Translations under genes and position numbers: made by a program
Notes under the pieces: model-generated
What the model was told of the DNA's origin: nothing
Seen by the model: the letters and a program-made list of their open reading frames with translations, nothing else
Database searches by the model: none
Origin: Tannerella sp.
Lineage (GTDB): Bacteria > Bacteroidota > Bacteroidia > Bacteroidales > Tannerellaceae
Direction: 5' to 3'
Assembly (NCBI GenBank): GCA_031267485.1
Contig: JAIRYY010000075.1
Location: 1-13,418 of the forward strand
Length of the DNA: 13,418 bases
In this document: piece by piece, positions 1 to 7,013 of the stretch
How positions within the stretch are numbered: position 1 is the stretch's first letter
Layout of the letters: each line of letters starts with the position of its first letter

Positions 1-795
1 GCATTTTTTTCGATGATGCTCTGCAGCGTAATATCATGCATGACCGGCTGTATTAACATTCACGCCAACTATGGCGTCGGCACAAAAAAGTTAACCGGAA
101 ACGGTATTGTAAAGGAAAAGGAACGGGATGTGACGGGATTTGACGCAATTGACACAGGCGGCTCCATTGACGTAATCATTTCGGAACAAAAAGATGCGCC
201 CGTAAAAGTTTCGGGAGATGAAAATCTTATCGACTATGTCGAAACCAGCGTTGATAACGGCGTTTTAAACATACGCTTCAAACACGGGTTCGGATATTCA
301 TCCAAAAAAGGACTTCGCGTAACCGTCCCGAACAACGGACGCATCAACAAAATAATGGCTTCCGGCTCGTCCGATGTCGTTATCAAGGGATGCGTGGCCG
401 CCGACAACATTCTCATCTCCGGAAAGGGCAGCTCCGACATCAGGGGAAACATAAGGGCGAAGAATTGCGAACTGAATTTCAGCGGCAGTTCCGACTATAA
501 AGGAACGGTAGAAACCGCCAGCTGCACCATCCGGTGTTCGGGAAGCTCCGACTGCATCATAAGCGGAAGCGCGGACGTATGCGACATATCCATGTCGGGC
601 AGCAGCGATTTCAAGGGATATGACTTCGTCGCAAAAAAAGTCGACTGTTCCGCGTCCGGCTCTTCGGACATACAGGTGACATGTACCGGAGAACTGAGCG
701 TAAATGCCAGCGGGTCATCCGATGTGTCATACAAAGGCTCCGCCACAGTGACCGCCAAACATCTTTCCAGGTCTTCCGATTTGCATCACCGATAA
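1..795 (+). CDS. DUF2807 (GIN-domain) SGSSD-repeat secreted protein, 5' end cut by window edge
   Basis: Predicted exported beta-helix protein of the DUF2807/GIN 'auto-transporter adhesin head' family; no enzymatic role is known. The frame is open to base 1 (Ala-Phe-Phe-Ser before the first ATG at 13), so the real start is probably outside the window and the hydrophobic N-terminus is a signal peptide. A Met-Thr-Gly-Cys sequence (residues 10-13 counted from the ATG at 13) could be a lipobox, which would make it a lipoprotein. A first domain (about 35-110) is followed by eight coils carrying SGSSD or variants at about 117, 137, 157, 176, 195, 215, 233 and 252, one every 19-20 residues, as expected for a stacked beta-helix. 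The last coil is degenerate (SRSSD). The gene is convergent with the comEC-like gene, with only two bases between their stop codons. Family call firm, function unknown. Confidence 0.85.
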   Translation, partial: AFFSMMLCSVISCMTGCINIHANYGVGTKKLTGNGIVKEKERDVTGFDAIDTGGSIDVIISEQKDAPVKVSGDENLIDYVETSVDNGVLNIRFKHGFGYSSKKGLRVTVPNNGRINKIMASGSSDVVIKGCVAADNILISGKGSSDIRGNIRAKNCELNFSGSSDYKGTVETASCTIRCSGSSDCIISGSADVCDISMSGSSDFKGYDFVAKKVDCSASGSSDIQVTCTGELSVNASGSSDVSYKGSATVTAKHLSRSSDLHHR

Positions 796-797
796 TT

Positions 798-2072
798 TTA
801 TATCAGATGCCAGCACAGAATAACGAAAAGCGTCAGGAGGAAAGCGAACAGCAACTCAAATTTACGGGAACGGAAGTACAGCATAATCAGACCTAAAGAC
901 AGATATGACAGGACAAGCGTAAAAAAATCGAAACGTATGGAGACGGTCGCTCCCGGTATGGACGAAAAACGTTCGACGACCCACATCATGGAGCCCGTCA
1001 TCGCCTCGATTGCCCAACGCAATATTCCGGTACCGGGTATCCACGCCGGAACCGTCATCCATAATAAGGTGGCCGGGATAAGAATCGTGGCCAGGAGCGA
1101 CAAAAACAGGTTGGTAAACAGAAACACCAGCGAACTTTGCCCAAAGTAATGGAAACACAGGAAAACAGTCCCAATCTGCGCCGAAACCGTTACCGTCAAC
1201 GTGTTCCAGGGCGACGCCAGCAACGGATTCCGCACCTCCGCAAACCTGTTCAGCCGGGGCTGAAGGTAGAGAATAAAAAATACAGCCGTATAGCTCAGTT
1301 GAAAACCTATGTCAAACAGATATAACGGGTTGTAAACGAGCATGCAAAATGCCGCTCCAGCCAGTGTATTATACTTGTCCGGCCTTCTGACAAGCATCCG
1401 CCCCGCCAGATAAATGCTAATCATGACGGCTGCCCGCACAGCCGCCGTCGCAAGGCCTGTAGTGTACGTGAACATCCATATAATGAGTATTGTCAGGAGA
1501 TACCTCAGATAGCGGAAAAAGACGACCCGTTCCGACATAAAGGACAGTATCATGCTGATAAACACCGATATGATACCGACATGAAAACCGCTTACGGAGA
1601 GCAGGTGCGACAGGCCGGTCACTGAAAACTGCCGGCTCACAGACCGGGGCATGTTTCTCCGGTAATTGACCGTCAGGGTGGCAAGCACCGATTTCTCCTC
1701 ATCGGAAAGATGCAGCGAATCAAGCCTGTTCACCATCCGCTCCTGATATTCGCCCGCTTTCTCCATCAGCAGACTCCGTTCCGTCGTGCGTCCCGCCTGC
1801 CGTTCGGCAAGCGACATTCGCTGTATGGAAAGAAAGATAAGAAGACAGGCAAAAAGGACGCCCCAGACCCAACGGCTTCGGTAACTGAACGATTTCCCCG
1901 AAACAAAAAACGATACGACCACAAAAACAGCCACGCCTGCAAAAAGCAGGAGGGAAACCGTCTGCAGCGGGAAGCACGTCTGAAGAACCGTTCCTGTTAT
2001 CCAAAAAATAAGCGGCCTGACAAAAGGCCGCTTCCGCATTTCGTTTACAACCGTCCCCTCGCCGTAGTCCAT
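798..2072 (-). CDS. Short ComEC/Rec2-family inner-membrane protein
   Basis: Polytopic membrane protein with the ComEC/Rec2 competence domain, the channel for single-stranded DNA uptake in transformable bacteria. The signature HLLSVSGFHVG is at residues 156-166, and many hydrophobic helices follow. Three N-terminal membrane helices (about 18-38, 39-59, 67-84) precede it. The usual soluble OB-fold (DUF4131) between helix 3 and the competence domain is replaced by a linker of about 70 residues, and there is no C-terminal metallo-beta-lactamase domain. At 424 aa it is well below the roughly 650-800 aa of typical family members. I chose the ATG at 2072 because it overlaps the rpe stop codon (TGATG), which suggests translational coupling. 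A TTG one codon upstream and an ATG at 2039 (before RPFVRPLIFW) are alternatives. Whether it moves DNA cannot be told from sequence. Confidence 0.87.
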   Translation of the reverse strand: MDYGEGTVVNEMRKRPFVRPLIFWITGTVLQTCFPLQTVSLLLFAGVAVFVVVSFFVSGKSFSYRSRWVWGVLFACLLIFLSIQRMSLAERQAGRTTERSLLMEKAGEYQERMVNRLDSLHLSDEEKSVLATLTVNYRRNMPRSVSRQFSVTGLSHLLSVSGFHVGIISVFISMILSFMSERVVFFRYLRYLLTILIIWMFTYTTGLATAAVRAAVMISIYLAGRMLVRRPDKYNTLAGAAFCMLVYNPLYLFDIGFQLSYTAVFFILYLQPRLNRFAEVRNPLLASPWNTLTVTVSAQIGTVFLCFHYFGQSSLVFLFTNLFLSLLATILIPATLLWMTVPAWIPGTGILRWAIEAMTGSMMWVVERFSSIPGATVSIRFDFFTLVLSYLSLGLIMLYFRSRKFELLFAFLLTLFVILCWHLI

Positions 2073-2725
2073 CAAAGCATTTTCAGTTCCCTTATGGTTT
2101 CGATAGGATTTTCCGATTTGAAAACGAAATTTCCGGCGACAAGCACATCCGCGCCGGCTGCCAGCAAACGTTTTCCCGTCTCCAGATTCACGCCACCGTC
2201 GACTTCAATAAGGGTATGAAGCCCTCTCGATGATATCATATTCCTGAGTTTCGCCGTCTTCGTTATGGAATGTTCAATAAACTTCTGCGCCCCGAAACCG
2301 GGATTAACCGACATCAGCAGAACCATGTCCACATCGGCGATAATATCTTCGAGCAGTTCCGTCGGAGTATGCGGATTAAGCGTGACGGCCGCTTTCATTC
2401 CCGCATCTTTAATGGCATATACCGTACGGTGCAAATGCGTGCATGCCTCGTAATGCACATTCATCATATACGACCCTAAAGCAGCCACTTCCCTGATAAA
2501 TTTCTGAGGTTCGACAATCATAAGATGGACGTCAAGAGGTTTTCTGCATATTGCGCCGACGGCTTCCATCACCGGAAATCCGAACGATATATTTGGCACA
2601 AACACACCGTCCATAACGTCTATATGCAACCAGTCCGCATCGCTTGCGTTTATCATCCCTATCTCCTGTTCCAGGCGCAGAAAATTCGCCGATAACAAAG
2701 ACGGGGCTATTTTATGATTTTTCAT
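2072..2725 (-). CDS. rpe: Ribulose-phosphate 3-epimerase
   Basis: Cytosolic TIM-barrel enzyme that interconverts D-ribulose 5-phosphate and D-xylulose 5-phosphate in the pentose phosphate pathway. The 217-residue product has normal family length. Visible family motifs are IAPSLLSANF (6-15), LHIDVMDGVFVPN (33-45) with metal-binding His34 and catalytic Asp36, DVHLMI (65-70) with His67, MSVNPGFGAQKFI (138-150), and IEVDGGVN (173-180) with the second catalytic Asp176. The ATG at 2725 is chosen because the protein then begins MKNHKIAPS as relatives do. The frame is open further upstream to 2803, but that extension runs through a promoter box and a terminator hairpin. The stop overlaps the comEC-like start by one base, so the two are probably one transcript from the promoter at 2750-2757. 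Confidence 0.96.
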   Translation of the reverse strand: MKNHKIAPSLLSANFLRLEQEIGMINASDADWLHIDVMDGVFVPNISFGFPVMEAVGAICRKPLDVHLMIVEPQKFIREVAALGSYMMNVHYEACTHLHRTVYAIKDAGMKAAVTLNPHTPTELLEDIIADVDMVLLMSVNPGFGAQKFIEHSITKTAKLRNMISSRGLHTLIEVDGGVNLETGKRLLAAGADVLVAGNFVFKSENPIETIRELKML

Positions 2726-2749
2726 TTGCCACGTGTTTTTTTGTTTCCG

Positions 2750-2757
2750 CAAAGATA
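2750..2757 (-). promoter_or_regulatory. Promoter -7 box for rpe-comEC
   Basis: On the minus strand this reads TATCTTTG, a perfect match to the Bacteroidota -7 consensus TAnnTTTG, 24 bases before the rpe ATG. No TTTG lies at the ideal 19-21 base spacing. The nearest one is in the T-run of the upstream terminator, 11 bases away, so the -33 box is weak or absent. Confidence 0.6.
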
Positions 2758-2769
2758 TGCATTTATTAC

Positions 2770-2797
2770 AAAAAAGGCGCTTCTGCAAGCGCCTTTT
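2770..2797 (-). terminator. Intrinsic terminator after the 54-aa small gene
   Basis: Perfect inverted repeat with arms 2772-2782 and 2787-2797 (AAAAGGCGCTT / AAGCGCCTTTT, 11 bp) and a four-base loop. On the minus strand the last arm runs into six T residues (2775-2770). It begins eight bases after the stop codon of the small gene and ends 12 bases before the rpe -7 box, so it cleanly separates two transcription units. On the plus strand the T-run is only four bases long. Confidence 0.8.
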
Positions 2798-2805
2798 CCA
2801 CAAAA

Positions 2806-2970
2806 TTAATTCACAAACATTTTTTTTATTCTCCGATTTTGCTCCGGCTCAAATTCATAAGTGTGTGCAAAATGGCGAATGAACATCAACGTCTCGGCAC
2901 GAGGTCCGGCGACCGCTGCTTTCTTCATTTTTTTTCCTGCTACAATAACATCAGGTGTAAAGTTCATCAT
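2806..2970 (-). CDS. Small basic hypothetical protein (54 aa)
   Basis: A complete reading frame starting at tandem ATG ATG codons (2970 and 2967) and ending TAA at 2806-2808. The product starts MMNFTPDVIVAGKKMKKA and continues through a mixed, globular-looking segment (AGPRAETLMFIRHFAHTY, about 21-38) to a charged end (EQNRRIKKMFVN). It has no signal peptide, no cysteine and no membrane segment, and looks cytosolic and basic. Three things support a real gene: it lies on the same strand as the sigma factor with an 83-base gap, it fills the space up to a perfect intrinsic terminator placed just after its stop, and no promoter box is seen in the gap, suggesting cotranscription with the sigma gene. 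An in-frame GTG two codons upstream of the first ATG is a possible alternative start; a stop lies beyond it. I do not recognise a function. Confidence 0.7.
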   Translation of the reverse strand: MMNFTPDVIVAGKKMKKAAVAGPRAETLMFIRHFAHTYEFEPEQNRRIKKMFVN

Positions 2971-3053
2971 AGGCACTGTTTTTATGTGTTTCTATGACAA
3001 AAACGCCTGCGCCCGAATTTTATTGTATGCGCTGTATCTTTTTTTTTAAAATT

Positions 3054-3647
3054 TTACGCGAACGACAATTCAATATGATGCTCCTCGGCCATGCGGCGCA
3101 TATTAAGAATCGCATAACGCATGCGACCAAGGGCGGTATTGATGCTTACTCCCGTAACATCCGCAATTTCCTTGAAACTCATATCCTGATAATAACGCAT
3201 CTCAAGCACCTCGCGCTGATTGTCGGGAAGATGCTTCACCAGTTTTTTCACATCCAGATAAACCTGCTCCTGCACCATGTTGTCCTCAATATTCGATTCA
3301 CACAGTCTCATGTCATTCAACAAATCAACTTCCACCTCATCATTGGATATCGAGTTCTCATTCCGCTCCTGACGGAAGTTGTCTATGATAAGATTATGGG
3401 CAATCCGCGTTATCCACGCCTTAAACTTGCCGTTATCCGTATAGCGGCCCTGCTTAATCGTCATAATCACCTTGAGGAATGTTTCCTGAAAGATATCTTC
3501 CGTAAGGTCCTGGTTGCGAACTATGTAGAAGATGTAGGAATGGATACTTTTCTCGTATCTGTTCAACAAAACATCAAATGCGGAATTATTCCCATATGCA
3601 TACAACTCGACCAATGCTTCATCGGTCATCTTTCTCAAATTTTTCAT
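3054..3647 (-). CDS. RNA polymerase sigma-70 family factor, ECF type
   Basis: Sigma factor of 197 aa with only regions 2 and 4, the extracytoplasmic-function layout, which directs RNA polymerase to a subset of promoters. Region 2 covers about 26-95 (RYEKSIHSYIF, then DIFQETFLKVI at 51-61, the core-binding and -10-recognition helices, then FKAWITRIAHNLIIDNFR). Region 4 covers about 137-185, with LPDNQREVLEMRYYQDMS followed by a helix-turn-helix, FKEIADVTGVSINTALGRM. An acidic linker of about 40 residues joins them. No anti-sigma gene is adjacent; its downstream neighbour is the 54-aa small gene. It has its own well-formed promoter (3729-3761) and a leader of about 75 bases. Target genes cannot be read from this window. 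Confidence 0.93.
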   Translation of the reverse strand: MKNLRKMTDEALVELYAYGNNSAFDVLLNRYEKSIHSYIFYIVRNQDLTEDIFQETFLKVIMTIKQGRYTDNGKFKAWITRIAHNLIIDNFRQERNENSISNDEVEVDLLNDMRLCESNIEDNMVQEQVYLDVKKLVKHLPDNQREVLEMRYYQDMSFKEIADVTGVSINTALGRMRYAILNMRRMAEEHHIELSFA

Positions 3648-3728
3648 TACTTTAATTCTATTGGTTCGAAGTAATGTGTACGCTATAGGCAGATAGTTTT
3701 TAAATGTTAAACATAAATTTTATCAACG

Positions 3729-3761
3729 CAAAGATAAATACATTTGCATGGATTAAACAAA
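3729..3761 (-). promoter_or_regulatory. Promoter of the sigma factor gene
   Basis: On the minus strand, TTTG (3761-3758), a 21-base spacer and TATCTTTG (3736-3729) match the Bacteroidota primary promoter TTTG-N19-21-TAnnTTTG. Expected transcription start is near 3722, giving an AT-rich leader of about 75 bases to the ATG at 3647. Confidence 0.75.
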
Positions 3762-3781
3762 TAAATTATTCTTTTTTCATG

Positions 3782-3817
3782 AAAAGGCGGAACTTTTTGT
3801 ACAAACTCCCGCCTTTT
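3782..3817 (-). terminator. Probable terminator hairpin after the FadL-like gene
   Basis: Arms AAAAGGCGG (3782-3790) and CCGCCTTTT (3809-3817) form a 9-bp stem. The inner segment contains the palindrome TTTGTACAAA, which can extend the structure. It starts 25 bases after the stop codon of the FadL-like gene. The T-run on the minus strand is only four bases, so its efficiency is uncertain. It lies just upstream of the sigma gene promoter and would insulate it. Confidence 0.55.
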
Positions 3818-3841
3818 TGGTACAAAACCCGGATTTTTTCG

Positions 3842-5482
3842 CTAAAATTTATATCCCACCGTCATCACCAGACGCGTAGTTTTCGCTTTGAGCAAAGCCG
3901 GTTTGGATACGACTTCGGCTTTCCCTTCCCTGCTGTAGGTGTTGGAGAACGCATACGCATCGGAATTGCCGACGCGATACACATAGGCCAAATCCATGAA
4001 AACATTGGGCGTGAAACGATAGCCCAAACCTGCGGTATAATAATTCACCGGCTTCGAGGTCACGGTAAAATGCGGAACAGTACCGGCGGGAAGAACTTCA
4101 TTGTTGTTATTCGCAAGTTTTTCGCGCATGGGCGAAGTCTGCATCATATAACCGGCGCGTAGGGCAAGCCGCGAAGTAGCCTTTACCTCTGTGCCGATTT
4201 TTAACGTATGCGACAGCGTATAATCCTCATCTATAAATTTATTCGCTCCATAATTAATGTCGTACCCGTAACCATCCCTCGGATGAAAATACATATTCTT
4301 ATAATTCACAATCTCATAATCCGCACTTATCAGCGCTGATGTCCCCAAAATGAAGGAACCGCTGAAAATCCATTTTCCCGGAGTGCGAAACCGGTATTCC
4401 GAATAAGAATTTTCAGGAACGGAGGCTTTAAATTCCGGCGGGGACTCATCATTAATATATGTTCGTGCGCGCGCATCGTAATAATCCGTCATGTCATACC
4501 AGCGCGGCGAGTTGTAGGCTATGCCCAATCGCAGCATCTGCAGATTCATGATGACCCCGACATTGACGGATACGGCAGACCCTTCCGTGTTCAACCAGTT
4601 TTCCAAATATAGCTCGTCAATTTTTGACTTGTCATAATCAAAATATTCTTCATGAAAAGAACTCGACTTGTAATTGATATCCGTCACGGAAAGCGAAGCC
4701 CCAAAAAACAGGAAATTGGACACGTTCATGCCGAAGCCCACGTTATATTCGTCCATGTGTCCGCTTTCATTGACAGACAAATGCATCTGGTCCGGCGAAA
4801 GCATCGTCCATTCATCTCCTTTCCTTTCTCCAAAAGCGCTGTGATATAAACCATCCTGACCAACCATATTTCCAAACATTCCCGATTCATAGCCCAGAAC
4901 CGACAGCCAATGTCCCCCCAATCCTCCGTTATTATACGGATCGTAGACGCCCTCTCTATATTTCAAATCATTTTCAGGTATACCCTGACCGTTACCAAAA
5001 GCATTCGAGGCGCGCCAGGCGGCATAATCGGCCATGGAATATTCCTGCCGGCCTCCCGACATCCGGTATCTGCGGTTGAAGTTCTTCACCCTGTTATATG
5101 AAAAACCGAGATTCCAGTTGCGGACGGCATCCGAACCTGTCGGGAAATACAGTTCAAAGCCGAAATTATTCGGTGCAAACCGCGTCTTATTCTGATTCAC
5201 GGCAGTTCCATTCCAGTTTGCAGACGTCTTATTTACGGAAAGGTCCAGACTTCCGGATATTTCAGAACTGCGATAAATACCCAAACCTGCCGGGTTCTGC
5301 GAAATAACGGAGAGGTCGCCGCCCAAAGAGCCGAATGCGCCGCCCATGGCGATGGAACGGGCTGTTCCGTTTATTTCCGTATTGGAAAGAATATACGCGT
5401 CGATTTCATTACCCTGAGCAAACAATCCTCTATTGCATGTCAGCAATAATATGCATATAAATAAACCTATCTTTTTCATCAT
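3842..5482 (-). CDS. OmpP1/FadL-family outer-membrane protein
   Basis: Predicted outer-membrane beta-barrel of the OmpP1/FadL/Tod-X superfamily, which forms channels for hydrophobic compounds; Bacteroidales members are often labelled 'hemin receptor' without direct evidence. The signal peptide is MMKKIGLFICILLLTCNRGLFAQ with cleavage after about residue 23. The family's N-terminal motif is clear at about 41-70: ARSIAMGGAFGSLGGD followed by SQNPAGLGIY. The rest is rich in alternating aromatic and polar strands, and the chain ends in TVGYKF with a terminal Phe, as is usual for barrels. The length of 546 aa is normal for this Bacteroidales branch. It starts at tandem ATGs (5482, 5479). It lies 67 bases downstream of the Ser/Tyr/Gly-rich gene on the same strand with no promoter box seen in the gap, so it is probably cotranscribed. 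Substrate unknown. Confidence 0.88.
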   Translation of the reverse strand: MMKKIGLFICILLLTCNRGLFAQGNEIDAYILSNTEINGTARSIAMGGAFGSLGGDLSVISQNPAGLGIYRSSEISGSLDLSVNKTSANWNGTAVNQNKTRFAPNNFGFELYFPTGSDAVRNWNLGFSYNRVKNFNRRYRMSGGRQEYSMADYAAWRASNAFGNGQGIPENDLKYREGVYDPYNNGGLGGHWLSVLGYESGMFGNMVGQDGLYHSAFGERKGDEWTMLSPDQMHLSVNESGHMDEYNVGFGMNVSNFLFFGASLSVTDINYKSSSFHEEYFDYDKSKIDELYLENWLNTEGSAVSVNVGVIMNLQMLRLGIAYNSPRWYDMTDYYDARARTYINDESPPEFKASVPENSYSEYRFRTPGKWIFSGSFILGTSALISADYEIVNYKNMYFHPRDGYGYDINYGANKFIDEDYTLSHTLKIGTEVKATSRLALRAGYMMQTSPMREKLANNNNEVLPAGTVPHFTVTSKPVNYYTAGLGYRFTPNVFMDLAYVYRVGNSDAYAFSNTYSREGKAEVVSKPALLKAKTTRLVMTVGYKF

Positions 5483-5502
5483 CTTCTGTTTTTATTAGTA
5501 AA

Positions 5503-5520
5503 GGGGTGCGCTGACACCCC
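5503..5520 (-). terminator. Hairpin between the two secreted-protein genes
   Basis: GGGGTG (5503-5508) and CACCCC (5515-5520) form a perfect 6-bp GC-rich stem with a six-base loop. On the minus strand it is followed by TTTACTAAT, a poor T-run. It lies 29 bases after the upstream gene's stop and 20 bases before the FadL-like ATG, so it may be a leaky terminator or an mRNA-processing or stabilising hairpin that sets unequal expression of the two genes. Confidence 0.45.
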
Positions 5521-5549
5521 CCGACTGATTTTCATTTTCAACAAATTCC

Positions 5550-6983
5550 TTATCTGCTGCGGCCACCACCCGAACGGCTACTGCCGCCACCGCCGCTGCT
5601 GCCGCTTGAACGGCTGCTACTGCCGCCGCCACTGCTGAAGCCTCCACTCGAGGAACGGCTGCCGGAAGAACCGGATGAGTACGAACTACTTGAAGAACGA
5701 CTGTTACTCGGAGCTGAATAGCTGCTTGACGACCGGGTACTGCTGCTTGATGACCGGGTGGCGCTGCTGCCGGACGAACTCCGGCTTACGGATGAAGACC
5801 GGTTATTTTCCGAAACCGTACTGCTTGAATTAGCGCTGCGCGTGCGAACCGACCGTGAGACATTGGCGTTCGACGACGAACCTGCACTCCGGTTTGTCGT
5901 TACGGTAGAACTGTTTGCCGAGCGGTTGCCTGATGCGACTGCTCTTTCGGAATTGCCCCGTGTCGTCACAGTCGTACCTTCTCTCGCAGAAGCGCTGCGT
6001 CTGGAATCGCCGTTTGTGCTCCGTACGGATGAACTCCTGTTTGCCGAGCGCCCGGACGAATTTTGGCTATCCGAACGGACAGAAGCGCTTCGACCTGACG
6101 ATGAGACGGACGAACGCGAACCTGACGACGACATGGACGAACGCGAACCCGACGAACGATAGCTGTCTGCATAACGCCCTCCCGAACGGGACTGGCCTGA
6201 TACCGCGCGTCCATACTGATTGCGGTAGTAGGGGCTGTCATAATAATGGTGATGCCCATAGCCACCGTAGCCGCCATAACCGTAATAGCCGCCATAATAA
6301 CCGTATCCCCAGCTGTAAGACGGCCCCCAATAGTCATAATAGGGCGAATACCAGCCGCCGTATAAACCGCCCCAGCCATAATAGCCCAGACTCCAGCGAT
6401 ATGGATTATGCCAGTATGAACCGTACCACGGATAATTCCATGAACTGTAATACCAGGGATCGTATCCCCAGCCATAACCGTTACCAATGTTAATGTTTAC
6501 GTCAACGCTTCCGTCATACGTGTCATAATCATACGCATAATAGCCCTCACTCAGATAAAGATTCACTTCGTCCGATCCGGCAATCGTTATCTTGCTCGGA
6601 GAATGATAGCGGATGATACGTTCCGAATATTCCATGTCCGACCTGCGCACATCGACGGGAACCGTATCTTCCGGCGCATAAGCATCCGCATAAGCGTCAT
6701 CCGTAAATTCTTCGGCCGCATCATAAGCGGAATAACGGCGATTGTATGCATCCACATCCATCTCGCCTGCCGACGGCGCCCGAGTGGCCATCGCTGACGA
6801 TGTCGATATGGCGTTACCACCCTGGCCGGCAGAAACGGCCGGCACGGGTTCAACGGTTGTATTCTTTTTGCTTTTACTCTTACTTGAAGAGAAATAAACA
6901 TCATCCATAAATTCTTCCTGCGCAAATGTACCGACTGTCATTGCAAGCATTATAAAAATGGAAGCTAATTTCTTTGTTTTCAT
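5550..6983 (-). CDS. Secreted Tyr/Trp/Gly- and Ser/Arg-rich low-complexity protein
   Basis: Unrecognised 477-aa exported protein. It has a signal peptide (MKTKKLASIFIMLAMTVGTFAQ, cleavage after about 22), an acidic and Ser-rich stretch (23-110), and a short segment that looks folded (about 115-168, with ERIIRYHSP and DEVNLYLSEGYYAYDYD). An extreme aromatic/glycine block follows (about 168-258, mostly Gly, Tyr, Trp, Pro, Ser, with a HHH), then a tail to the end made almost only of Ser, Arg, Gly, Ala, Thr and Asn (261-477). Such composition suggests an extended, sticky surface or matrix protein, but that is inference. Its ribosome site, AGGAGG seven bases before the ATG, is unusually strong for this phylum and suggests high translation. 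It probably shares a transcript with the FadL-like gene downstream. Start choice is firm because signal peptide and ribosome site agree. Confidence 0.85.
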   Translation of the reverse strand: MKTKKLASIFIMLAMTVGTFAQEEFMDDVYFSSSKSKSKKNTTVEPVPAVSAGQGGNAISTSSAMATRAPSAGEMDVDAYNRRYSAYDAAEEFTDDAYADAYAPEDTVPVDVRRSDMEYSERIIRYHSPSKITIAGSDEVNLYLSEGYYAYDYDTYDGSVDVNINIGNGYGWGYDPWYYSSWNYPWYGSYWHNPYRWSLGYYGWGGLYGGWYSPYYDYWGPSYSWGYGYYGGYYGYGGYGGYGHHHYYDSPYYRNQYGRAVSGQSRSGGRYADSYRSSGSRSSMSSSGSRSSVSSSGRSASVRSDSQNSSGRSANRSSSVRSTNGDSRRSASAREGTTVTTRGNSERAVASGNRSANSSTVTTNRSAGSSSNANVSRSVRTRSANSSSTVSENNRSSSVSRSSSGSSATRSSSSSTRSSSSYSAPSNSRSSSSSYSSGSSGSRSSSGGFSSGGGSSSRSSGSSGGGGSSRSGGGRSR

Positions 6984-6990
6984 TTCTGTT

Positions 6991-6998
6991 CCTCCTCT
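6991..6998 (-). promoter_or_regulatory. Strong Shine-Dalgarno of the low-complexity gene
   Basis: The minus strand reads AGAGGAGG here, with a seven-base spacer to the ATG at 6983. Bacteroidota genes generally rely on A-rich leaders rather than Shine-Dalgarno pairing, and most other genes in this window show none, so this site stands out and fixes the start codon. Confidence 0.75.
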
Positions 6999-7013
6999 AA
7001 TTTATTTTAGTCC

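Noticed and set aside
2726-2803. N-terminal extension of rpe by 26 residues (243-aa frame)
   Set aside because: It would be translated from inside the terminator hairpin and through the rpe -7 box; homologues start at the equivalent of MKNHKIAPS.
2994-3674. A 226-codon open frame antisense to the sigma factor
   Set aside because: Shadow frame; the minus-strand sigma factor has both conserved regions and a promoter.
5560-6160. Short repeated DNA units that look like a tandem or CRISPR-like array
   Set aside because: The repetition comes from Ser, Arg and Gly codons in the tail of the low-complexity protein; unit lengths are irregular and no uniform repeat-spacer pattern exists.
5966-6487. 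Other long frames across the low-complexity gene on both strands
   Set aside because: Biased codons suppress stops in alternative frames; only the 477-aa frame has a signal peptide and a ribosome site.
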